From Oscillospiraceae bacterium (GTDB taxonomy: Bacteria > Bacillota > Clostridia > UBA1381 > UBA9506): a stretch of 62,241 nt of DNA. The translations under genes and the position numbers were made by a program. Positions 9,226-16,112 of the stretch are shown in pieces (within the stretch, counting starts at the first letter, position 1; every line of letters starts with the position of its first letter). Location: the NCBI GenBank assembly GCA_015068905.1, contig SVJQ01000009.1, positions 1 to 62,241 on the forward strand, in the 5' to 3' direction. Under the pieces are notes generated by a model. That model had not been told where the DNA came from. It did not search any database and saw nothing but the letters and a program-made list of their open reading frames with translations.

Positions 9226-9254
9226 TTGACAAGTTCAAAATTATCTGTTATAAT
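9226..9254 (+). promoter_or_regulatory. Promoter of tRNA-Glu
   Basis: TTGACA, a 17-base spacer and TATAAT preceded by TGT: a consensus promoter, as expected for a tRNA gene. The start point should be near 9261. Confidence 0.9.
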
Positions 9255-9259
9255 AAACA

Positions 9260-9299
9260 AGCTGTCGTAGTGATGGCGAAAGATTCCGTCGGCTTTTTT
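9260..9299 (+). promoter_or_regulatory. Terminator-like hairpin in the tRNA-Glu leader
   Basis: Immediately after the promoter, AGCTGTCG pairs with CGTCGGCT (one mismatch), followed by six T. An alternative inner stem GATGG/CCGTC is possible. It looks like an intrinsic terminator ahead of the tRNA, so part of the transcripts may end as a 40-nt RNA. Function not known. Confidence 0.45.
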
Positions 9300-9334
9300 A
9301 GGTTTCTCATAGCTGGCGTTTCTATAATTCTTAT

Positions 9335-9409
9335 GGCCCGTTGGTCAAGCGGTTAAGACACCGCCCTTTCACGGCGGTAACACGAGTTCGATTCTCGTAC
9401 GGGTCACCA
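9335..9409 (+). tRNA. tRNA-Glu (UUC)
   Basis: Full cloverleaf. Acceptor GGCCCGT with ACGGGTC, anticodon stem CCGCC/GGCGG, loop CTTTCAC giving anticodon TTC, T loop GTTCGAT, and encoded CCA. Single gene with its own promoter and terminator. Confidence 0.97.
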
Positions 9410-9410
9410 G

Positions 9411-9443
9411 AAAAAAGCACTTGCATTTTGCAAGTGCTTTTTT
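9411..9443 (+). terminator. tRNA-Glu terminator
   Basis: Fifteen-base arms AAAAAAGCACTTGCA and TGCAAGTGCTTTTTT with a 3-base loop. The stem core is the same as in the terminator at 306-337. Confidence 0.9.
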
Positions 9444-9446
9444 CAA

Positions 9447-9615
9447 TGAAATACGCTTGATGGCGTATGAAATGTTGCTGTGCAACGTGAAATAGCTTCG
9501 CTATGAAATATTTGCTTCGCAAATATGTAGCGTATTTTATTTCACAGAAAACTTTAGTTTTCTATTTCACAATTTTCGAAGAAAATTATTATATATCAAC
9601 GAAGTTGATATTTCA
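9447..9615. repeat. Array of seven short hairpins separated by TGAAAT / ATTTCA
   Basis: Seven small hairpins follow one another. Four carry the spacer TGAAAT (9447, 9468, 9488, 9504) and the clear ones have a TTC loop (TAGC-TTC-GCTA; ATATTTGC-TTC-GCAAATAT). Three more have the spacer in reverse complement, ATTTCA (9539, 9564, 9610), two of them with a GAA loop (AATTTTC-GAA-GAAAATT; ATATCAAC-GAA-GTTGATAT). The array is thus two opposed half-arrays of the same unit type. The stem sequences all differ. It contains no gene and is not a CRISPR. I do not recognise a named family. Confidence 0.7.
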
Positions 9616-9654
9616 CCTACACGCTGCAGTCAAAAAGAAAAACACATAAATCTC

Positions 9655-9683
9655 TTGACATTTTTCTTGACATAGTATATAAT
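9655..9683 (+). promoter_or_regulatory. Promoter of tRNA-Leu
   Basis: TTGACA (9655-9660), a 17-base spacer and TATAAT (9678-9683). A second TTGACA at 9667 is too close to the -10 box to be used. Confidence 0.85.
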
Positions 9684-9709
9684 AATCTTTGTCGCTAAAG
9701 GCGATATGT

Positions 9710-9796
9710 GCCGGTGTGATGGAATTGGCAGACGTAGTGGACTCAAAATCCACCGGTGGTGACACCGTGCCGGTTCGAGTCCGGCCACCGGCACCA
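9710..9796 (+). tRNA. tRNA-Leu (CAA)
   Basis: An 87-base class II tRNA with a long variable arm (GGTGGTGACACC region). Acceptor GCCGGTG with CACCGGC, anticodon stem GTGGA/TCCAC, loop CTCAAAA giving anticodon CAA, T loop GTTCGAG, and encoded CCA. Confidence 0.97.
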
Positions 9797-9797
9797 C

Positions 9798-9830
9798 GTC
9801 GAAGCAAAGTTCGCTTTGCTTCGACTTTTT
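9798..9830 (+). terminator. tRNA-Leu terminator
   Basis: Twelve-bp stem GTCGAAGCAAAG with CTTTGCTTCGAC and a T run. Its tail runs up to the ribosome site of the next gene. Confidence 0.85.
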
Positions 9831-9854
9831 TATTTTCCAAAAAGGGGGAAAAGT

Positions 9855-10520
9855 ATGACAGAATTATATGTTGCAAACACAGATTGCCTGAAAAACAAAG
9901 AGTTATTCGACGCTTGCTACGCCATGCTCCCCTCTTTCAGAAAAGAAAAGGTTGACCGCCTGCAAAGCATCGAAAAGAAAGTTCTCTCAATGGGTGCTTT
10001 TCTGCTACTGGTCGATGCGCTTCGCAAAAGAGGAATATCCCCTGAGGAAATTGAGTTTAGCTATAATGCCAACGGAAAGCCAACACTAACCCACTTTCCC
10101 AATGTGCATTTTAGTGTATCTCACTCCGGCAACACTGTTTTTTGCGCCGTGTCAGACGCGGCTGTTGGTTGTGATGTTGAAAGAATCCGCAGGATAGATT
10201 TAAACATCATAAGTCGCTTTTTTTCACCTCGGGAGCAAGCACAAATCGAAGCACAACCCACACAAGCTGACAAAGAAAAAATGTTCTTTCGGCTTTGGAC
10301 ACTAAAGGAAAGCTTTATAAAAATGACAGGGCAAACCTTAAGCCAGCTAAAAGATTTTTCCGTTATCATACAGGAAGATGGCACCCGTCTTGACCCCAAT
10401 AAAAATTTCTACTTACAGGAATTTTCTCTCGGAGATAACTATTGTTATGCTTGCTGTTCTGAGGTGCCGGATATCTCTCCCCCTGTCACTATAAATTTGG
10501 AAGATATAAAAAGACCATAG
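9855..10520 (+). CDS. 4'-phosphopantetheinyl transferase superfamily protein (Sfp-like)
   Basis: A 221-aa enzyme of the Sfp type, which transfers phosphopantetheine from CoA to a carrier-protein serine. The family motifs are GCDVE (residues 105-109, Mg-binding Asp107 and Glu109) and WTLKES (148-153, catalytic Glu152 and Lys151), after the conserved VSHSG segment. ATG at 9855 is preceded by AAGGGGG; an open frame continues upstream into tRNA-Leu but has no ribosome site. No polyketide or peptide synthetase gene is near, so the substrate may simply be the fatty-acid carrier protein. Confidence 0.9.
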   Translation: MTELYVANTDCLKNKELFDACYAMLPSFRKEKVDRLQSIEKKVLSMGAFLLLVDALRKRGISPEEIEFSYNANGKPTLTHFPNVHFSVSHSGNTVFCAVSDAAVGCDVERIRRIDLNIISRFFSPREQAQIEAQPTQADKEKMFFRLWTLKESFIKMTGQTLSQLKDFSVIIQEDGTRLDPNKNFYLQEFSLGDNYCYACCSEVPDISPPVTINLEDIKRP

Positions 10521-10551
10521 TAAACGAATCTTCATTTACTATGGTCTTTTT
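10508..10551. terminator. Terminator overlapping the sfp-like stop codon
   Basis: Seventeen-base arms AAAAAGACCATAGTAAA and TTTACTATGGTCTTTTT with a 10-base loop. The stop codon TAG of the upstream gene lies inside the 5' arm. Confidence 0.9.
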
Positions 10552-10558
10552 GAATGTT

Positions 10559-10586
10559 GTAGGGGCGATTCACGATTGACCCCTAC
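10559..10586. repeat. Short REP-like palindrome (GTAGGGG...CCCCTAC)
   Basis: GTAGGGG and CCCCTAC separated by 14 bases. The GTAGGG/CCCTAC ends are shared with the repeats at 10611, 10988, 11075 and 31146. Confidence 0.6.
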
Positions 10587-10610
10587 ACCTTAGACGGATA
10601 TCATAAATTT

Positions 10611-10667
10611 GTAGGGAACGGGCTTGCTCGTTCCGTCGTTTCCGGCAGGAGCAAGCCCCTGCCCTAC
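10611..10667. repeat. REP-like palindromic repeat, copy next to RNA cassette 1
   Basis: Ends GTAGGG/CCCTAC with inner arms GGGCTTGCTC and GAGCAAGCCC. It is nearly identical to the copy at 11075-11131, including the central CGTTCCGTCGTTTCCGGCAG, and marks the left edge of the first of two tandem units. Confidence 0.75.
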
Positions 10668-10730
10668 GATTTTCCCCCCACGTCAAATTGTTTCATTATG
10701 ACACGATTCGCCACATAGATGATAAACTGC

Positions 10731-10759
10731 TTGATTTCCTCTTTTATTTATGTTATAAT
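10731..10759 (+). promoter_or_regulatory. Promoter of structured RNA 1
   Basis: TTGATT, 17-base spacer, TATAAT. The whole promoter block (CTGCTTGATTTCCTCTTTTA and on) is repeated almost unchanged ahead of RNA 2. Confidence 0.85.
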
Positions 10760-10765
10760 GAGCTT

Positions 10766-10922
10766 GCGACACAAGTTAATATAGACCAATTGTCCAAGGG
10801 TGTATTTTTGTTTTGGCAAAAATGCATTCTCTGTTTTCGCATCCCTTGGGGTTGGTCGAAGCTTGTGTCGCAGCAAGCAGAGATGCGTTTTTCGGTGCGT
10901 AGCTCTGGCTACGCACTTTTTT
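10766..10922 (+). ncRNA. Structured RNA 1 (rod plus terminator)
   Basis: A transcript of about 157 nt bounded by a good promoter and an intrinsic terminator (10895-10922). The closing stem TGCGACACAAG (10765-10775) pairs with CTTGTGTCGCA (10862-10872). After an internal loop, GACCAA/TTGGTC and then CCAAGGG/CCCTTGG extend the rod to a loop of about 40 nt. The tail contains TGCGTTTTTCGGTGCG just before and inside the terminator hairpin. Two other RNAs in the window have the same plan. Short open frames across it lack ribosome sites. It could be a divergent 6S-type RNA or a new family; I cannot decide from sequence alone. Confidence 0.7.
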
Positions 10923-10987
10923 AATTTCACCGAATTTTTTGTATCTTGCAAGGACAAAAAACTACAATTTTCAATGTAGAGAAATCG

Positions 10988-11046
10988 TAGGGGAGGGTCT
11001 CCGTTCCCTCCCGAACATACAGGTGGGGATGGAACCCCACCCCTAC
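10988..11046. repeat. REP-like palindromic repeat, GGTCTCCGTTCCCTCCCG type
   Basis: Ends GTAGGGG and CCCCTAC enclose GGGTCTCCGTTCCCTCCCG and GTGGGGATGGAACCCCAC. A relative with GGTCTCCGTGCCCTCCCG is at 31217-31275. It replaces the position where unit 2 carries a coding gene. Confidence 0.7.
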
Positions 11047-11074
11047 ACTACTGCCACAAGGCGATCAAAAAAAT

Positions 11075-11131
11075 GTAGGGCAGGGGCTTGCTCGTTCCGT
11101 CGTTTCCGGCAGGAGCAAGCCCCTGCCCTAC
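11075..11131. repeat. REP-like palindromic repeat, copy next to RNA cassette 2
   Basis: A perfect 19-bp inverted repeat beginning GTAGGGCAGGGG and ending CCCCTGCCCTAC. It is almost identical to 10611-10667 and is the left edge of the second tandem unit. Confidence 0.8.
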
Positions 11132-11194
11132 GATTCCCCCCTCCACATCAAATTGTTTCGCTTTGACACGATTCGTTGCGCGGCAATAAACTGC

Positions 11195-11223
11195 TTGATT
11201 TCCTCTTTTATTTATGCTATACT
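11195..11223 (+). promoter_or_regulatory. Promoter of structured RNA 2
   Basis: TTGATT, 17-base spacer, TATACT, in a block nearly identical to the RNA 1 promoter. Confidence 0.85.
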
Positions 11224-11229
11224 GAATAC

Positions 11230-11388
11230 GCAACATAAAATTTAATCATAATACAAAGTAGGTCTCGTTTTACTCGTGTAAAAACGCCGGCTTATTTCGT
11301 ATGCCTACTTTGTATGTATGGATCGAATTTTATGTTGCAATAAGAAGCCTGCGTTTTTCGGTGCGCAGCTTCGGTTGCGCACTTTTTT
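11230..11388 (+). ncRNA. Structured RNA 2 (rod plus terminator)
   Basis: About 159 nt. Closing stem GCAACATAAAATT (11230-11242) pairs with AATTTTATGTTGC (11326-11338), 13 perfect pairs. An 8/10-nt bubble follows, then ATACAAAGTAGG (11251-11262) pairs with CCTACTTTGTAT (11304-11315), 12 perfect pairs. A further small hairpin GTTTTAC/GTAAAAAC lies in the apical part. The tail has the same TGCGTTTTTCGGTGCG as RNA 1 and a terminator GTGCGCAGC-TTCG-GTTGCGCAC-TTTTTT. The stems share no sequence with RNA 1, yet both strands match, which argues for a maintained structure. Confidence 0.75.
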
Positions 11389-11404
11389 AATTTCACCGAA
11401 TTTT

Positions 11405-11434
11405 TTGTATCTTGCAAGGACAAAAAGCTATAAT
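11405..11434 (+). promoter_or_regulatory. Possible promoter of the SLOG-like gene
   Basis: TTGTAT, 18-base spacer, TATAAT between the RNA 2 terminator and the next ribosome site. The corresponding trailer of unit 1 keeps TTGTAT-18-TACAAT although no gene follows it. Confidence 0.5.
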
Positions 11435-11458
11435 TTAATAATGTAAGGAGAGATACAA

Positions 11459-11926
11459 ATGATTTGTGCCTTTTTAGGCGAGCACAAGACCCCTGAAAAT
11501 CTTTTTGGCGTGATGGAATGGTTTATAACAAGCCTTGCCATGAACCCGTCAATTCATAAATTTTACGTTGGAAATCATACAGCATTTGAAAAGATGGTTC
11601 TCCTCGTTCTGCGTGAAATTAAAAGAAAATATGCCACCATTCAATATACAGTTATTATGACACCTGCTGATGTAAGCTATATTGATGAAAAAGAATCTGC
11701 CTATTTGCTTACGCCGGATGTCCCTGAGGGTGTAGAAATTGAAGACCTAAACAAAGAGACGCGCAAAACCATAATAACTCAGCGCAATGAGTGGCTTGTG
11801 GAAAACGCCGACATGATTATCTATTCAGATTATTTAGAAAACGGAAAAGAAGATTGGATTGAAGCATATACAAAAGAGCACGAAAAAGTGTGTATGAACA
11901 TTGCTTATGATGAGTATTTTGTATAG
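11459..11926 (+). CDS. SLOG-like Rossmann-fold protein (YpsA/DUF1273-like)
   Basis: A 155-aa soluble protein. The features resemble the small YpsA/DUF1273 group of SLOG proteins: an N-terminal strand MICAFLGEH, the segment FYVGNHTAFEKMVLLVLREI (33-54 or so; the family has FYVGNQGxFDxxV) and, later, a RNEWLVENADMIIYSDY strand-helix-strand. SLOG domains bind nucleotides or nucleotide-derived ligands and are often linked to stress or defence. The usual glycine-rich loop is weak here, so ligand binding is uncertain. AAGGAGAG precedes the ATG. It follows structured RNA 2 by 70 bases and ends in a strong terminator. Confidence 0.6.
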   Translation: MICAFLGEHKTPENLFGVMEWFITSLAMNPSIHKFYVGNHTAFEKMVLLVLREIKRKYATIQYTVIMTPADVSYIDEKESAYLLTPDVPEGVEIEDLNKETRKTIITQRNEWLVENADMIIYSDYLENGKEDWIEAYTKEHEKVCMNIAYDEYFV

Positions 11927-11961
11927 AAAAAACCGAGGCAAAAGCCTCGGTTTTTTCTATA
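11922..11961. terminator. Bidirectional terminator
   Basis: Eighteen-base arms TATAGAAAAAACCGAGGC and complement with an AAAA loop, shared by the convergent SLOG-like gene and ilvE. Confidence 0.92.
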
Positions 11962-11972
11962 CTATGTAATTT

Positions 11973-13034
11973 TTAGTCAATATTCATAACAAAGCCGAAT
12001 GTGTCTTCAATCTTACCCCACTGCAGACCGGTAATGGTGTCATACAGTTTCTGTGACAGAGGACCGATTTCGTTATTGTTAATGATCATAACGTCGTCTT
12101 TATATCTCAGCTTACCAACGGGAGAGATAACAGCAGCGGTACCGGTACCGAAGCATTCTTCCAACTTGCCCTCTTTCTGAGCGGCAATCAGCTCGTCAAC
12201 GCTGATTTTTCTTTCTTCAACCTCATAACCCCAGGATTTGCAAACCTCTATAACAGAGTTTCTGGTGATACCCGGCAGAATGCTACCATTTAACATGGGG
12301 GTAACCACCTTGCCGCCAATCTTAAAGAAGATGTTCATTGCGCCAACTTCTTCAATATACTTTCTTTCAACACCGTCAAGCCACAGAACCTGAGAATAGC
12401 CATCATCATGAGCCTTTACCTGGGCAATTAAGCTTGCAGCATAGTTACCGCCGGTTTTTGCAAAACCCATACCGCCTTTAACAGCACGAACATAGTCATC
12501 TTCAATCCAGATGCCAACCGGTGCCAAACCGCTTTCATAGTAAGCACCGCTGGGAGAGAGGATGATGATGAAGAGGTATGTCTTACTGGGTGCAACGCCT
12601 AAAAATTCATCAGTTGCAATGATGAAGGGGCGAATGTATAAGGATGTGCCGTCTTCTTTCGGAATCCAGTCTTTATCCACGCTGACAACAGCCTTAACAG
12701 CCTCAACAAAATCTTCTTCAGGCAGCTGAGGGATGCAAAGACGTTTGTTTGTATCATTGGTTCTTTTTGCGTTCATTTCGGGGCGGAACAATCTGACCTT
12801 GCCGTCAACACCGCAATATGCCTTTAAGCCCTCAAACATTTCCTGACCGTAGTGGAAAACCATTGCAGAAGGGTCTAACGAAATGGGATGATAAGGCTCA
12901 ATGCGAGCATCGTGCCAGCCCTTGCCTTCGGTATAATTCATCATAAACATATGGTCGGTAAACACCTTGCCGAAGCCTAATTTACCCGTCGGTTTTGCCT
13001 TCGGGGTTGTGGTTTTAGTGATTTTGATATCCAT
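11973..13034 (-). CDS. ilvE: Branched-chain amino acid aminotransferase
   Basis: A 353-aa class IV PLP aminotransferase that makes valine, leucine and isoleucine from their 2-oxo acids with glutamate. The PLP lysine is in AKTGGNYAASL; further family signatures are FHYGQEMFEGLKAY, YIEEVGAMNIFF and the C-terminal EECFGTGTAAVISPV. Its length is that of the BCAT II group. ATG at 13034 follows AGGAGGC; an in-frame upstream extension overlaps the promoter and is not used. It has its own promoter, inside the end of fhs, and completes the leucine/valine pathway encoded at 19942-26652. Confidence 0.95.
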   Translation of the reverse strand: MDIKITKTTTPKAKPTGKLGFGKVFTDHMFMMNYTEGKGWHDARIEPYHPISLDPSAMVFHYGQEMFEGLKAYCGVDGKVRLFRPEMNAKRTNDTNKRLCIPQLPEEDFVEAVKAVVSVDKDWIPKEDGTSLYIRPFIIATDEFLGVAPSKTYLFIIILSPSGAYYESGLAPVGIWIEDDYVRAVKGGMGFAKTGGNYAASLIAQVKAHDDGYSQVLWLDGVERKYIEEVGAMNIFFKIGGKVVTPMLNGSILPGITRNSVIEVCKSWGYEVEERKISVDELIAAQKEGKLEECFGTGTAAVISPVGKLRYKDDVMIINNNEIGPLSQKLYDTITGLQWGKIEDTFGFVMNID

Positions 13035-13065
13035 TTTTCTGCCTCCTAAAGTCTTTTTCTTACTT

Positions 13066-13094
13066 ATTATACTGCTTTTGATAAAAAATGTCAA
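13066..13094 (-). promoter_or_regulatory. ilvE promoter
   Basis: On the minus strand TTGACA (13089-13094), 17-base spacer, TATAAT (13066-13071). It abuts the stop codon of fhs. Confidence 0.9.
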
Positions 13095-14765
13095 CTAGAA
13101 CAAGCCGCTGATAACGCCCTCATCTGAAACAGAAATGTTCATTGCCGCAGGGCGTGCAGGCAAACCGGGCATGGTCATAATGTTGCCGCAGTACACCGTT
13201 ACAAAGCCTGCACCGGCATAAAGGCGAACCTCACGCACGTTAAAGGTAAAGCCCTCAGGTCTACCCAACAGCTTTGCATTGTCTGACAGAGAGTACTGGG
13301 TTTTTGCCATACAAACCGGCAGGTTGCCGTAGCCGTTTTCCTCTAAGCGGCGAAGCTCTTTATCAGCCTCAGCCGAATAGGTGACCTCTTTGCCGCCATA
13401 AATTTTTGTTACCACGGTGTTGATTTTTTCTTTCAAAGAAAGGTTTGTATCATACAGGGGCTTAAAGTCTGATTCATTTTTGTCCAAAAGGGCAATCAGC
13501 TTTTCTGCAAGCTCAATACCGCCCTCGCCGCCTTTGGCAAACACTTCAGAAAGTGCAAGGGTTGCACCCTTTTCTTCGCAGCATTTTTTAACCAGCTCAA
13601 GCTCGCTATCAGTATCGGTGCCGAAGCGATTTAATGCCACAATAACCCCCACGCCAAACTGCTTTAAGTTTTCAATATGTTTTTCTAAGTTGCAAATGCC
13701 GGCTGACAGTGCTTCTAAGTTTTCTTCCGCTAAATTTTCTTTTGCTACACCGCCGTTGTATTTCAGCGCACGAACCGTTGCCACCAGCACAACAGCTTCC
13801 GGCTTAAGATTTGCCGCACGGCACTTGATATCAAAGAATTTTTCTGCGCCAAGGTCAGCACCAAAGCCTGCTTCTGTGATAACATAGTCAGCTAAGCGGA
13901 GTGCCATTTTGGTTGCGGTGATACTGTTACAGCCGTGTGCAATGTTTGCAAAAGGACCACCGTGCATCAGGCAGGGGGTTTCTTCTAATGTCTGCACAAG
14001 GTTGGGCTTTAAGGCATCTTTGAGTAGTGCTGTCATAGCACCTTCTGCCTCTAAGTCACCAGCTTTTACCTCGGCTCCATCGTATGTATAGCCAATGACG
14101 ATGCGGGAAAGGCGTTCCTTTAAATCACGAATGCCGTCAGACAGGCACAAAATCGCCATAATCTCAGAGGCAACGGTAATGGTGAAGCCGTCTTCTCTGG
14201 GGTTGCCGTTTGTCTTGCCGCCAAGACCCACAACAATCTGACGAAGGGCGCGGTCGTTCATATCCATAACACGTTTAAAAACAATTCTCGTGGGGTCAAT
14301 GCCTAGAGCATTACCACGCATGATGTGATTATCAATCATAGCGCAAAGCAGGTTGTTTGCCGCAGTAATGGCGTGCATATCACCGGTAAAGTGCAAGTTA
14401 ATATCCTCCATGGGGATAACCTGTGCATAGCCGCCGCCGGCTGCACCGCCCTTTAAGCCCATAACAGGACCCATAGACGGCTCACGCAGGGCAATGACAG
14501 CATTTTTACCCAGCTTGCCCATTGCCTGACCCAAACCAACGGTGGTGGTGGTTTTGCCCTCACCTGCCGGTGTGGGGTTAATGGCTGTTACTAAAACAAG
14601 CTTACCCATGGGGCGGTCAGAAAGTCTTTGTGCAAGCTCGTCAGAAAGCTTTGCCTTGTCGTTACCGTAATAAATCAGTTCCTCTTCACAAATGCCGAGC
14701 TTTTCGGCAATTTTTTTAATGTGAATCGGCTTTTTCTCCTGTGCGATTTCAATATCAGTTTTCAT
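13095..14765 (-). CDS. fhs: Formate--tetrahydrofolate ligase
   Basis: A 556-aa cytosolic enzyme that makes 10-formyl-tetrahydrofolate from formate, ATP and tetrahydrofolate. The family P-loop [12 protein letters not shown] (about residues 65-76), [21 protein letters not shown]-type loop and [18 protein letters not shown] are all intact, and the length is normal. GAAGGAGC precedes the ATG. It overlaps the upstream thioesterase gene by four bases, so the two are translationally coupled. The enzyme is part of C1 metabolism; the remaining Wood-Ljungdahl genes are not in the window, so acetogenesis cannot be inferred. Confidence 0.97.
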   Translation of the reverse strand: MKTDIEIAQEKKPIHIKKIAEKLGICEEELIYYGNDKAKLSDELAQRLSDRPMGKLVLVTAINPTPAGEGKTTTTVGLGQAMGKLGKNAVIALREPSMGPVMGLKGGAAGGGYAQVIPMEDINLHFTGDMHAITAANNLLCAMIDNHIMRGNALGIDPTRIVFKRVMDMNDRALRQIVVGLGGKTNGNPREDGFTITVASEIMAILCLSDGIRDLKERLSRIVIGYTYDGAEVKAGDLEAEGAMTALLKDALKPNLVQTLEETPCLMHGGPFANIAHGCNSITATKMALRLADYVITEAGFGADLGAEKFFDIKCRAANLKPEAVVLVATVRALKYNGGVAKENLAEENLEALSAGICNLEKHIENLKQFGVGVIVALNRFGTDTDSELELVKKCCEEKGATLALSEVFAKGGEGGIELAEKLIALLDKNESDFKPLYDTNLSLKEKINTVVTKIYGGKEVTYSAEADKELRRLEENGYGNLPVCMAKTQYSLSDNAKLLGRPEGFTFNVREVRLYAGAGFVTVYCGNIMTMPGLPARPAAMNISVSDEGVISGLF

Positions 14766-15160
14766 TTCTTCTGCTCCTTCCCACGGTTATTTGTTTTCTC
14801 CATAAATTTATCTTTATAAATAATAAAACGCTCGTGAACGCAATCAGCAACCTGACCAACCTCGTCATAAACTGCGATGTTAAACACCAGACGGCGACCG
14901 TCAACCTCTATCAGCTCAGACTCAGCATAGGCTTTCATCCCCATAGGGGTTGCCGCTGTGTGGTGCATGTTAACAGAGATGCCGACGGTTGCACAGCCCT
15001 CATCCAAATAGGGGCGCACGCTTTTGTCTGCCGTCTGCTCCATCAGGGCAATGACATAGGGGGTGCCGAACACATCCATCTCGCCGCTGGCAGCCTTTTT
15101 TGCACTAACAGATTCATCTACTACAAGTTCAATTTTACCTTTAATTCCTGCTTTCAACAT
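14762..15160 (-). CDS. FlK-like hotdog thioesterase
   Basis: A 132-aa hotdog-fold protein resembling fluoroacetyl-CoA thioesterase FlK. The catalytic set of that family can be traced: Thr in [11 protein letters not shown], the Glu at the end of the same helix, and His in [12 protein letters not shown]. Fluoroacetate is an unlikely substrate in general; relatives act on other short acyl-CoAs. ATG at 15160 is preferred over a GTG three codons upstream. It overlaps fhs by four bases and follows tepA, with a small hairpin between. The coupling with fhs suggests a role near C1 or acyl-CoA metabolism, which is inference. Confidence 0.8.
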   Translation of the reverse strand: MLKAGIKGKIELVVDESVSAKKAASGEMDVFGTPYVIALMEQTADKSVRPYLDEGCATVGISVNMHHTAATPMGMKAYAESELIEVDGRRLVFNIAVYDEVGQVADCVHERFIIYKDKFMEKTNNRGKEQKK

Positions 15161-15179
15161 ATGTATCACTCTTTTCTAC

Positions 15180-15201
15180 GGGGCAGACGGCAGTCTGCCC
15201 C
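15180..15201 (-). terminator. Hairpin between tepA and the thioesterase gene
   Basis: GGGGCAGAC with GTCTGCCCC around a 4-base loop. No long T run follows on the minus strand, so it may be a weak terminator or an RNA-stability element. Confidence 0.45.
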
Positions 15202-15212
15202 ATTTATTTAAC

Positions 15213-15935
15213 TTAGTTTTCTTCTTTTTCTTGCTCAATCATGCTATATAAGCACTCCAGCGCTTCCCGAATGCCGCCCACCTCATCAACGAGGCCGCAG
15301 TTAACCGCCTCATCACCTAACAAAATACAGCCGACATCATTGGCAATTTCTCCGGTTTTCATCATCAGCTCTGTGAAAACCTCTTTTTTTATGCCCGAGT
15401 TTTTCACTACAAAATTAACCACACGTTCCTGCATTTTATTAAAATATTCATAGGTCTGTGGCACGCCAATCACCGTGCCGTTCATGCGAATGGGGTGAAT
15501 AGTCATGGTTGCTGACGGCACAATAAAAGAACGCTTTGCCGAAACCGCAAGGGGCACCCCAATGCTGTGACCGCCGCCTAACACCAAAGATACCGTCGGT
15601 TTTTGCATACTGGCAATCATTTCAGAAATGGCAAGCCCTGCCTCCACATCGCCGCCAATGGTGTTTAAAACCACCAACAGCCCGTCAACCTTTTCGTTCT
15701 GCTCAATGGAAACCAAAAGGGGCAGAACGTGCTCATATTTCGTGGACTTATTCTGACTGGGCAAAAGCATATGCCCCTCTACCTGACCCACAATGGTCAA
15801 GGTGTGAATATTGCCACGGGGATTTTCAACATCGGTCATGCCAAAATCTTTGATGTTTTGGGCGTTTGCATCACCGCCCGATTCATCATTTTGCGTGTTC
15901 TCTGTATCCTGACAGTTTTTCAGTTCATTCTCCAT
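15213..15935 (-). CDS. tepA: ClpP-like translocation-enhancing protein TepA
   Basis: A 240-aa ClpP-fold serine peptidase of the TepA (YmfB) group. After a polar N-terminal 35 residues the ClpP fold shows [13 protein letters not shown], the active-site Ser in [15 protein letters not shown], and His in [12 protein letters not shown]. TepA proteins are thought to aid protein export or to remove signal peptides at the cytosolic face. Unlike ClpP it has no processed leader. AAGGGAG precedes the ATG. It heads the transcript tepA-thioesterase-fhs from its own promoter. Confidence 0.88.
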   Translation of the reverse strand: MENELKNCQDTENTQNDESGGDANAQNIKDFGMTDVENPRGNIHTLTIVGQVEGHMLLPSQNKSTKYEHVLPLLVSIEQNEKVDGLLVVLNTIGGDVEAGLAISEMIASMQKPTVSLVLGGGHSIGVPLAVSAKRSFIVPSATMTIHPIRMNGTVIGVPQTYEYFNKMQERVVNFVVKNSGIKKEVFTELMMKTGEIANDVGCILLGDEAVNCGLVDEVGGIREALECLYSMIEQEKEEN

Positions 15936-16006
15936 ATTTTTCTCCCTTCTTTTTTATTCAGTATGAGAGAAAAAGGGAGAATGTATGCAAAAAAAGATAC
16001 AGTATT

Positions 16007-16035
16007 ATTCTACCATTTTTTCAGGCTTAGTGCAA
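16007..16035 (-). promoter_or_regulatory. tepA promoter
   Basis: On the minus strand TTGCAC, 17-base spacer, TAGAAT, about 75 bases before the tepA ATG. I see no clear promoter for the divergent transporter operon in the same gap. Confidence 0.6.
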
Positions 16036-16112
16036 TAATTTTTTTAAAGATGCATGATTTTCTGAAAATCAAGGCATGATAAGCTGTGAAACAGAGAAAA
16101 AGAGGTGAAAAT

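Noticed and set aside
9447-9615. CRISPR array
   Set aside because: The repeated part is only 6 bases, spacing is irregular, the direction reverses midway and no cas gene is near.
10766-10922. Plain 6S RNA
   Set aside because: A rod with a bubble fits, but it is shorter than usual 6S RNA, has a conserved tail motif, and is present in three copies with unrelated stems. Kept as an alternative that needs a covariance search.
10688-10957. Short open frames on both strands across structured RNA 1
   Set aside because: They have no ribosome sites, run through the promoter, stems and terminator, and resemble no protein known to me.
10766-11388. Retron-type msr-msd RNA
   Set aside because: The closing inverted repeat is suggestive, but no reverse transcriptase gene is present in the window.
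13417-13887. Long plus-strand frame opposite fhs
   Set aside because: It is antisense to the well-conserved fhs coding sequence and has no ribosome site or recognisable domain.
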